Below, in pieces: positions 57,639 to 64,000 of a DNA stretch of 64,000 nt. The stretch spans positions 1 to 64,000 of the forward strand of contig NZ_SNZE01000008.1 in assembly GCF_004363775.1 (NCBI RefSeq). The letters are read 5' to 3'. This DNA is from Hydromonas duriensis. Its GTDB lineage: Bacteria > Pseudomonadota > Gammaproteobacteria > Burkholderiales > Burkholderiaceae. Below the pieces are notes generated by a model. The model saw only the letters and a list, made by a program, of their open reading frames with translations. It was not told where the DNA came from and ran no database searches. How positions within the stretch are numbered: the first letter of the stretch is position 1; each line of letters starts with the position of its first letter. Made by a program: the position numbers and the translations under genes.

Positions 57639-57669
57639 AAAAAAGCACCTCGACTAAGGTGCTTTTTTT
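57639..57669 (-). terminator. Terminator of the amine oxidase gene
   Basis: AAAAAAGCACCT and AGGTGCTTTTTT (57639-57650, 57657-57668) form a 12-bp stem with a 6-nt loop. It lies directly after the stop codon at 57675 on the minus strand. Confidence 0.88.
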
Positions 57670-57674
57670 ATTGT

Positions 57675-59060
57675 TTAAACTTTAACTTTTAAAATTTCTC
57701 TCGCAGCACGAACACCGCTTAAATAGGCACCATGCACCGTGCCAGGATAATCGGCATGAGTCGCTTCACCCGCCCAAAACAATTGACTTTGAGTCGGCTC
57801 TGCAAGGGCTTTGCGATGTTCGTTGTTGCTATTGACCGCATTAAACGAGTACGAACCATAGGCATAAGGGTCTGACGCCCAACGTGTGCGTTGATAGGCT
57901 TTGGGATTGGGTATTTGACTGCCAAACATATCACGCAACGCAACCATCGCATCTTCAACGATGCGTTCATCAGACCACTGTTCCATCTCACGGGCGCGTT
58001 GCGCCGCACTAAAACCAAGTAAAACGGGCGTATCATCCACTTTCGCAAAGCTGACCCATTCAGACCAACGGCCTTTGTCATACGACAAGTACTCATGCCA
58101 ATCAAACTTTTTAGGCCAAAACACAGAATCAAAACGTAAAAAGAGTTTATTTAACAAACCCATGCCGAGACTTTCGATGGCCTCTTGCTTGTCTTCTGGT
58201 AAAGCGGGCATGAAATCAATTTTTTGTTTTTTCAACACACCCAAAGGCAAAGTAATCAAAACCGCATCGGCTTGATGAGTGATAGTTTGTCCATTATGCT
58301 CAGTGGTGACTTTAACGCCTTTATCGCTATATTCGACCGCAGTAACAACGTGCTCACGCGCGATGTCGAGGCCTTTTGCCAAGTGGTCACTGATTTGATT
58401 GTATCCTTGAGGAAACAACACATCATCGTCCCCTAAGGCTTTATTGTCATCAATCGTCCATGCGGACATTTCATTCGCATCCCCTGCATACTCCTGCTCG
58501 TATTTACCGCTGATGTAAAAATTTAATTGAGCCAAGGCTTCGCGGCTGATGCGTTTACTCGCCAATTCTGCATTCACAGCCTCCTGCAAGCTGCTGTCTT
58601 GAGCACGCTGCTCTGCAAATTTAAACGCCCGTTGGACAATGCGTTCAGAAGCGTCTTCATTGGCATCGGTCACACCTGCTGTTTTTAACTCACGTGCGAT
58701 GTATAACGCCGCACTGTCATAAGATGTGGAGATGCGTTGTGCTTTAATTTGATTGGCTATGTCGGTGATTGGGTTGCCTTTTTCACCATGAATCCAAGAT
58801 GCCCCTAAATCAATCGGCATGTCTTGCCAAGCATGACTGGTATGCAAGCGTCCACCAACCCGCGATCGCGCTTCAAGTATCTTAACTTGACAGCCCGCTT
58901 GCGTTAAAACTTGAGCCGCCGATAGACCCGACACGCCTGCCCCTAAAATTAAAACTGAAGGGACGGATTTATCGGTGCGAGCATAGGCTGCAATTGGTGC
59001 AATTGATAAACCACCCAACAAAGCCATGGTTTTTAAATAATCACGTCGTTTTTGATCCAT
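57675..59060 (-). CDS. FAD-dependent amine oxidase with Tat signal
   Basis: The 461-residue flavoprotein has an N-terminal twin-arginine signal (MDQKRRDYLKTMALLGGLSI, cleavage near AYA), so it is exported folded with FAD. The FAD-binding motif SVLILGAGVSGLSAAQVLTQ and LEARSRVGGRLHTSHAW follow, then IDLGASWIHGEKGNP. The C-terminal FAD part has LFWAGEATHADYPGTVHGAY. It belongs to the monoamine/polyamine oxidase group; the substrate cannot be read. The ATG at 59060 is preceded by GAGGG; a TTG start at 59081 would precede the signal by 7 residues. Confidence 0.88.
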   Translation of the reverse strand: MDQKRRDYLKTMALLGGLSIAPIAAYARTDKSVPSVLILGAGVSGLSAAQVLTQAGCQVKILEARSRVGGRLHTSHAWQDMPIDLGASWIHGEKGNPITDIANQIKAQRISTSYDSAALYIARELKTAGVTDANEDASERIVQRAFKFAEQRAQDSSLQEAVNAELASKRISREALAQLNFYISGKYEQEYAGDANEMSAWTIDDNKALGDDDVLFPQGYNQISDHLAKGLDIAREHVVTAVEYSDKGVKVTTEHNGQTITHQADAVLITLPLGVLKKQKIDFMPALPEDKQEAIESLGMGLLNKLFLRFDSVFWPKKFDWHEYLSYDKGRWSEWVSFAKVDDTPVLLGFSAAQRAREMEQWSDERIVEDAMVALRDMFGSQIPNPKAYQRTRWASDPYAYGSYSFNAVNSNNEHRKALAEPTQSQLFWAGEATHADYPGTVHGAYLSGVRAAREILKVKV

Positions 59061-59133
59061 CACGCCCTCACTGGTGAACAAAGGTAAATAAACATGTATT
59101 TTATCTTTATTTCAAAGCGTGTTAATCAAAATT

Positions 59134-60312
59134 TTACTTTCTTGTGTCTTTACCAGCCGTCACTTCTAGCATAATGGTTCGCCCTGCGCGCCACACATCA
59201 AATGTAAACGGCGTTCCTGGCGTGCTGTTGCCGATGATGCGAGCAAAATCCGTGCTATTTTCAATCACTTGTTGATTAACCTTTAAAACCACGTCATTGG
59301 CTCGCAAACCTGCTTGGTCAGCAGCAGAATTGGGTTCGACTTCTTTAATCCATGCACCTGTTGCCTTAGGCAAGCCCAATGACTTGATTGAATCTGCTTC
59401 AACAGAAGCAATTGCAACCCCAATGCGACCACGATTCACTTTGCCTGTTGTGCGAATTTGCTCCGCGACATTTAAGGCTTCATTGATTGGAATCGCCAAT
59501 GCAATGCCTGCAAATGAACCGCTGTTGGATAAAATTTGGCTATTGATGCCCACCACTTCGCCTGACATATTGACCAGCGGGCCGCCTGAGTTGCCTGGAT
59601 TAACAGCGGCATCGGTTTGAATAAAAGGCACCAACTCACCTGTGTCGCGTTTAATCGCGCTGATGATGCCCGCAGTTACTGTATTTTTTAATCCAAATGG
59701 AGAGCCTGCGGCCATCACCCATTGCCCAACTTTAATGTTGTCTGAATCAGCGGGATATAAAAAAGGAAAACTTTCCCCTTCAATTTTAATCACAGCCACG
59801 TCGGTTCTGGCGTCGCTACCAACCAATTTAGCCTTAAATTCACGCTGGTCATTGAGAGAAACGGTGATGGTGCTCGCCCCATTAACGACATGATGGTTGG
59901 TCAAAATATAGCCATCTGCCGAAATCAAGAAGCCTGAACCAACGCCCGTTTGACGTTCATTCGAGCCACTGTCACCATCGGGTACATTCTTTTGTTCTGG
60001 GCGCATGCGACATGCTGGAAAGTCAGGCCACATTTGACAAATCATATTCAGTTGAGAGTTGGCTTGTCCGATTTGCACCTTCTCCGCGACTCGAATATTC
60101 ACCACAGCAGGTGCGACTTTATCGACCAGTGGCGTAAAATCAGGCAGTCCTGTGACCAAAGGTGCTGCGGGTGTTTTTGCGGGTGTCGCTATGCTTGTGC
60201 TTGGTTCACTCTGGCTTTTGCCCTCATCTTTTTTATCAGAGCAACCCAGTAGCATCCCCATCAATACAGACAATATCAAAAAGTGACTGAATTTTTTAAA
60301 TACAGTAACCAT
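59134..60312 (-). CDS. HtrA/DegP-family serine protease, lipid-anchored, one PDZ domain
   Basis: The 392-residue protein is a Do-type periplasmic protease. The catalytic triad is His in YILTNHHVVNGAS, Asp in DARTDVAVIKIEG and Ser in VNPGNSGGPLVNMSG. One PDZ domain follows (about residues 300-385; GAWIKEVEPNSAADQAGLRA). Instead of a normal signal peptide it has a lipobox, LMGMLLGCSDKK (Cys at about residue 24), so it is probably tethered to a membrane. A Pro/Thr-rich linker precedes the protease. The start at 60312 has AAGGAG 6 nt upstream; an in-frame ATG at 60330 would lie upstream of that site. With one PDZ it is closer to DegS/MucD-type than DegP. Confidence 0.92.
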   Translation of the reverse strand: MVTVFKKFSHFLILSVLMGMLLGCSDKKDEGKSQSEPSTSIATPAKTPAAPLVTGLPDFTPLVDKVAPAVVNIRVAEKVQIGQANSQLNMICQMWPDFPACRMRPEQKNVPDGDSGSNERQTGVGSGFLISADGYILTNHHVVNGASTITVSLNDQREFKAKLVGSDARTDVAVIKIEGESFPFLYPADSDNIKVGQWVMAAGSPFGLKNTVTAGIISAIKRDTGELVPFIQTDAAVNPGNSGGPLVNMSGEVVGINSQILSNSGSFAGIALAIPINEALNVAEQIRTTGKVNRGRIGVAIASVEADSIKSLGLPKATGAWIKEVEPNSAADQAGLRANDVVLKVNQQVIENSTDFARIIGNSTPGTPFTFDVWRAGRTIMLEVTAGKDTRK

Positions 60313-60458
60313 GCGCTTCTCCTTAGGCATTTTTTGTTTGTAGATTGAGATTGTTATATGGGCGTTAATCTGAAAAAAACAACTGGACCTTTATTTGACC
60401 GAGCTGCATTTAGCCATACAACGGGCATGTGGCTTTTATCTGTTAACAAATGGATGCG

Positions 60459-61238
60459 TTAATGACGCTGCTGTCGCTGCATTTCAAACAAGCACACCGC
60501 CGCTGCGGCTGCAACATTCAACGATTCTCCATGGCGCATCGGAATATAAGCGCGCATGTCTGCCGCCTCGATAAGAGCCTGCGCAACGCCTGCGCCTTCA
60601 TTGCCCATCAACCACGCCACGGCTTGATTTAAGTTCAAATCATACAGATTTGAAGCGGCATAAGAGCTGGTGGCAATGGTTTGAGTCCCATGCTGGCGTA
60701 AATACCCCATCAACTCTATTAAATTGACATGCTCAACAATATGCAGTGAAAAATGTGCGCCAACCGCTGCTCGCAACACTTTAGGAGAAAATGGATTGAC
60801 GCACGTTGAGTTTAGATACACATGACGTACACCCGCCGCCGCGGCACTGCGTAAGATTGAACCCATATTGCCTGGGTCTTGCACACCATCAAGCAAAATG
60901 GCATTGCCCTCAGTCAACCAAGCCGTTTCGGTCGGGCGCACCACCTCAAAAATAATCGAAGCGCCCTGCTCCAAAATACTGAGCTCACGAAAAATAGCAT
61001 CTGGCAGTCGATTAACCGCAACCCGCTCGGTTTGCAAAGTCATGAGCAGCTCCGCAATTTCAAGGTTCATTTGTGAACTTTCAGCGACCCAAACTTTAAA
61101 AGGACGACCACCTTGAGCTAAAAAAGCTTGGCACACATGAATGCCTTCAAGCACAATGCGCTCATCACTGCGTTTTGGCGTAGACAACAATTTTTTCAGG
61201 GCTTTTACAGCCGCATTATCTTTTGAAGTAATCAGCAT
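60459..61238 (-). CDS. SpoU/TrmH-family RNA methyltransferase
   Basis: The 259-residue protein is a SPOUT methyltransferase that acts on 2'-OH of RNA ribose. It has an N-terminal RNA-binding domain ([20 protein letters not shown]) and the three SpoU motifs: [37 protein letters not shown] and [20 protein letters not shown]. The RNA target cannot be read. It overlaps rnhB by 7 nt and is the last gene of the lpx cluster, a standard order in betaproteobacteria. Confidence 0.93.
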   Translation of the reverse strand: MLITSKDNAAVKALKKLLSTPKRSDERIVLEGIHVCQAFLAQGGRPFKVWVAESSQMNLEIAELLMTLQTERVAVNRLPDAIFRELSILEQGASIIFEVVRPTETAWLTEGNAILLDGVQDPGNMGSILRSAAAAGVRHVYLNSTCVNPFSPKVLRAAVGAHFSLHIVEHVNLIELMGYLRQHGTQTIATSSYAASNLYDLNLNQAVAWLMGNEGAGVAQALIEAADMRAYIPMRHGESLNVAAAAAVCLFEMQRQQRH

Positions 61239-61852
61239 GTGCGTTCCAAAATCGCCCGTACAGGGGCATAGCTACGACGGTGCTCGGGACACACCCCATG
61301 CGCCTTTAATGCCGCAAGATGCACCGCTGTCGGATAGCCTTTGTGTTGAGCAAAGCCATACTGAGGATACAGTGCGTCTAAACGTAAACAATCTAAATCA
61401 CGCGCAACTTTAGCTAAAATCGAAGCCGCTGAAATACTCGACTGTAGAGCGTCACCACCAACCAAGGCTTGCCCTGCATAACCTTTTTGCAGCAATTGTT
61501 TAGGGAAGTGTTTGCCGTCAACCCACACCCAATCGGCTTTGACAGACAACCCCTCAACCGCTCGCGTCATGGCCAACAGGCTGGCCTGTAAAATATTCAA
61601 CTCGTCAATTTCCGCCACGCTGGCACTGGCGATGCACCATGCCCGCGCTTGAGACTTAATTTCTTCACTCAAACGCTCGCGTGTCTTAGCCGATAACTTT
61701 TTAGAATCATTTAAGCCGATGATGGGCGTATCCAAAATCACAGCCGCAGCATAAACAGCACCTGCCAGTGGGCCGCGCCCTGCTTCATCTGTGCCACAAA
61801 TCAACTGAGCCTCTCCTGCAGAGACCGCAAATAAATCATCGACAACCATCAT
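61232..61852 (-). CDS. rnhB: Ribonuclease HII
   Basis: RnhB removes ribonucleotides from DNA. The 206-residue protein has the catalytic start [20 protein letters not shown], with Asp and Glu in [25 protein letters not shown], and the second acidic site in [35 protein letters not shown] is the conserved C-terminal part. Its start overlaps lpxB by 4 nt and its end overlaps the methyltransferase gene by 7 nt, which points to translational coupling. Confidence 0.97.
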   Translation of the reverse strand: MMVVDDLFAVSAGEAQLICGTDEAGRGPLAGAVYAAAVILDTPIIGLNDSKKLSAKTRERLSEEIKSQARAWCIASASVAEIDELNILQASLLAMTRAVEGLSVKADWVWVDGKHFPKQLLQKGYAGQALVGGDALQSSISAASILAKVARDLDCLRLDALYPQYGFAQHKGYPTAVHLAALKAHGVCPEHRRSYAPVRAILERTC

Positions 61853-63015
61853 TGACTATACTCAAGCACTTGTGCAATCGCTTGTGCACATAAACTCGGC
61901 GTATCCGCAATTAAGCTGTGATGTAAAGCCATTAAACGCTCACTTACACTCGTGTCACTTGCGTAACGATTCATTTGTGCAAGCAAGGCATCAGCCAGAC
62001 CTTTAGGCGTGGCATCATCTTGCAAAACCTCTGGAATAAAAGACTCGTTCAGTAAAATATTGGGTAAACCAATCCAAGGCAACAATGCTACTTTTGGATA
62101 AATAGCTGCCGATAAGCGTGACGTTTTGTATGAAATCACCATGGGTTTTTTATACAAAGCCACCTCTAAACTTGCGGTACCACTGGCAACCAATGTCGCA
62201 TCTGCTGCCTCCATCACGTTGCGAGCCTGTCCATCGAATAAGCGTAAGGCAATATTTGGCGCGTATTGCGCACGCATGGTTTGAACTTTATCGCGTAATG
62301 CCGCATGTGCTATTGGCAAGATAAATTGAACATCACCCAAAACCCTTGTCAACTGTTGCGCAGCCTGAAAAAAACCAGGTAGATTGTAATCAATTTCAGA
62401 GTGCCTTGATCCAGGCAATAAGGCAATGACCAAACCTTCCGCTGAGATTTGTAACGCTGTTCGCGCTGCAAGGGTGTCGGCGGTTAGTGGAATGTGCGAC
62501 GCAAACGGATGCCCAACGTAAGTGGCTGGGATGCCTGCATCTTGATAAATTTTTTGTTCAAATGGAAAAATCAACAACACATGATTGGCTGCACGACGGA
62601 TTTTTTCAATACGCTTCGGTCGCCAAGCCCAAATTGACGGGCTGACGTAGTGCATGGTCTTGACACCCGCAGCACGCAACTTGGTTTCAACACCTAAGTT
62701 AAAGTCTGGCGCATCTATGCCAACAAAAACATCGGGTTGTATGATGGTCAGTCGTTTAATCAGGTCGTTGCGCATGCCAATAATGCGCGGCAAATGTCGA
62801 ATCGGCTCAAAATAGCCGCGCACGGCTAAAGATTGCGATGGCCACCATGCTTGCACACCCTCACGAACCATTGCATCACCTGCAATGCCAACGGCACTTG
62901 TTTCTAAAAAAGTCGCGCGCGCGCCCTTAACCAACTCAGCCCCAAGCTGGTCACCAGATGACTCTCCAGCCACCAGCGCAAGACTCAAACTCTGAAATTG
63001 TGCATCAACATTCAT
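61849..63015 (-). CDS. lpxB: Lipid-A-disaccharide synthase
   Basis: LpxB joins UDP-2,3-diacylglucosamine and lipid X to form the tetraacyl disaccharide of lipid A. The 388-residue GT-B enzyme shows [20 protein letters not shown] at the start, the ligand run [53 protein letters not shown] with the UDP-sugar site, and [17 protein letters not shown]. Its length is typical. It follows lpxA after 5 nt and overlaps rnhB by 4 nt. Confidence 0.97.
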   Translation of the reverse strand: MNVDAQFQSLSLALVAGESSGDQLGAELVKGARATFLETSAVGIAGDAMVREGVQAWWPSQSLAVRGYFEPIRHLPRIIGMRNDLIKRLTIIQPDVFVGIDAPDFNLGVETKLRAAGVKTMHYVSPSIWAWRPKRIEKIRRAANHVLLIFPFEQKIYQDAGIPATYVGHPFASHIPLTADTLAARTALQISAEGLVIALLPGSRHSEIDYNLPGFFQAAQQLTRVLGDVQFILPIAHAALRDKVQTMRAQYAPNIALRLFDGQARNVMEAADATLVASGTASLEVALYKKPMVISYKTSRLSAAIYPKVALLPWIGLPNILLNESFIPEVLQDDATPKGLADALLAQMNRYASDTSVSERLMALHHSLIADTPSLCAQAIAQVLEYSQ

Positions 63016-63020
63016 GCGGA

Positions 63021-63806
63021 TTAACGAACAATGCCACGTGTGGCTTGTGTCAAAAAAGTAGTCATCAAGTTAAGAACTGAGGCGGTATCGGGTTGCGCCG
63101 ATGCCGTGATGGCTTCAATCGCTTGTTCAATCGTCAAGTCTTGACGATAAATGGCTTTGTAAGCCCGCTTAACCGCCATGATTTGCTCTTGCGTAAAGCC
63201 ACGACGTCTCATCCCCTCAGAATTAACGCCAAATGGCGTCGCAGGGTTACCACTTATCATGACAAACGGCGGCACATCTTTGTGCAACACAGAGCCGCCG
63301 CCCACCATGGCGTGCGCTCCAACCTTAACAAACTGGTGCGAACCCGTCAAACCGCCCATAATTGCCCAATCGCCGACATGGATGTGTCCTGCCAATTGTG
63401 CATTACTCGCCAAAATCGTATGATTCCCAATCACGCAGTCATGCGCCAAATGAACATACCCCATAATCCAATTGTCATTGCCAACAATGGTTACACCTTT
63501 GTCTTGCACCGTGCCTCGATGCACACTGGTAAACTCACGAATCGAATTGCGGTCACCGATACTCAGGCGTGTGGGTTCTCCTGCATATTTCTTATCTTGA
63601 GGTGGTCCTCCCAGCAAAACATGATGACCAATTTGATTGTCAACGCCAATGTCAGTGATGCCCTCAATAATGCTATGAGAGCCTACATGCGTGCGGTCAC
63701 CAATACTCACTTGAGCACCAATGATGCTGTATGCACCAATCACGACGTCTTCGCCTAATTGGGCACCTTGTTCCACAATCGCAGTGGGGTGAATTTGTAC
63801 AGCCAT
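63021..63806 (-). CDS. lpxA: UDP-N-acetylglucosamine acyltransferase
   Basis: LpxA adds the 3-hydroxyacyl chain to UDP-GlcNAc, the first step of lipid A synthesis. The 261-residue protein is a left-handed beta helix of hexapeptide repeats (IHPTAIVEQGAQLGEDVVIG, VGDNTIL-type repeats) with the catalytic His in YVHLAHDCVIGNHTILA at about residue 125 and LAGHIHVGDWAIMGGLTGSH. The C-terminal helical part has GMRRRGFTQEQIMAVKRAYK. It lies between fabZ (62-nt gap) and lpxB (5-nt gap). Confidence 0.97.
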   Translation of the reverse strand: MAVQIHPTAIVEQGAQLGEDVVIGAYSIIGAQVSIGDRTHVGSHSIIEGITDIGVDNQIGHHVLLGGPPQDKKYAGEPTRLSIGDRNSIREFTSVHRGTVQDKGVTIVGNDNWIMGYVHLAHDCVIGNHTILASNAQLAGHIHVGDWAIMGGLTGSHQFVKVGAHAMVGGGSVLHKDVPPFVMISGNPATPFGVNSEGMRRRGFTQEQIMAVKRAYKAIYRQDLTIEQAIEAITASAQPDTASVLNLMTTFLTQATRGIVR

Positions 63807-63868
63807 TTGCGAACCTTCAAAAGAATTATTTTAGTTGCCTAATTAATGATTAAGCCACCGATTTAAAT

Positions 63869-64000
63869 TTATTTTTGTGTACGATAAGCACACAACAACT
63901 CGCCCTCAGCCACAACCTCACCATCCACAGACGCTTTGGCTGCAAACTTAGCAAAACCACGAATCACGCGCGTCAAGCGCGTTTCTAAAATCATTCGGTC
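63869..64000 (-). CDS. fabZ: 3-hydroxyacyl-ACP dehydratase FabZ, C-terminal part
   Basis: Only the last 43 codons are in the window; the gene continues beyond position 64000. The residues RMILETRLTRVIRGFAKFAA and KASVDGEVVAEGELLCAYR match the C-terminal strand-rich end of FabZ hot-dog dehydratases, and the stop is TAA at 63869. FabZ dehydrates 3-hydroxyacyl-ACP in fatty acid synthesis. Its place directly before lpxA is the standard order. The active-site His and Glu lie outside the window. Confidence 0.85.
   Translation of the reverse strand, partial: DRMILETRLTRVIRGFAKFAAKASVDGEVVAEGELLCAYRTQK

Noticed and set aside
63093-63758. A 221-codon plus-strand open frame
   Set aside because: It is wholly antisense to lpxA, whose hexapeptide repeats are unmistakable.

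Overview
The window looks like a chromosomal segment of a moderately AT-rich betaproteobacterium, probably of the order Burkholderiales. The lineage call rests on gene content: elongation factor P paired with the arginine rhamnosyltransferase EarP, a DUF3579 protein, a CDP-6-deoxy-glucoseen-reductase-like flavoprotein, the fabZ-lpxA-lpxB-rnhB-methyltransferase cluster, and PutA with a divergent Lrp-type regulator. The genus cannot be fixed by reading alone. Most of the window is core metabolism and cell-envelope genes; the accessory material is concentrated at about 1-3,300 and 31,300-34,400.

Layout. 1-3,300: a mobile patch with the end of an IS3-family element, a gene fragment at its junction, a P63C-domain gene, a decayed IS1-type transposase, and a 39-codon ORF enclosed by a perfect 23-bp inverted repeat. 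3,400-9,850: a zinc-ribbon/LprI-like membrane protein, miaB, a TetR regulator with a reductase and a cupin gene, arsC, apaG and rpe. 9,960-14,330: putA and its probable regulator, divergently arranged. 14,690-16,650: clpP-clpX. 16,760-21,490: efp, earP, hslO, dcd, pyrD. 21,600-27,040: a phosphate regulon, pstS-pstC-pstA-pstB-phoU-phoB, with a clear Pho box and no phoR next to phoB. 27,200-31,300: hemW, pgsA, uvrC and a tRNA-Pro(GGG) gene. 31,535-32,007: three tandem copies of a 155-bp hairpin-rich repeat. 32,009-33,496: a protein built from seven zinc-ribbon-like repeats. 33,780-42,680: a lipoprotein, dacB, folD, DUF3579, a ferredoxin-reductase-type flavoprotein, a frameshifted lysE-family exporter gene, a UshA-like nucleotidase and isocitrate lyase. 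43,000-48,400: uraA, an ECF-type permease, xthA, an NlpC/P60 lipoprotein, a small lipoprotein, msrB and msrA. 48,400-54,240: a complete tripartite RND efflux operon. 54,600-60,310: DUF445, lnt, a Tat-exported amine oxidase and a lipid-anchored HtrA protease. 60,459-64,000: fabZ (partial), lpxA, lpxB, rnhB and a SpoU methyltransferase, overlapping or closely spaced.

How the genes work together. The pst-phoU-phoB block is a phosphate uptake and response unit. ClpP and ClpX form one protease. EF-P and EarP are a translation factor and its modifying enzyme. putA and the Lrp-type gene form a proline catabolism unit. The lpx block makes lipid A, and Lnt, DacB, HtrA and the NlpC/P60 protein maintain the envelope. 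MsrB (Tat-exported) and MsrA repair oxidised methionine.

The least explained parts are the seven-repeat zinc-ribbon protein beside the 155-bp repeats, and the P63C / inverted-repeat / 39-codon ORF cluster near the left edge. Neither can be claimed as a new system from sequence reading alone. All family assignments are from recognition of motifs and overall sequence; no search was run.
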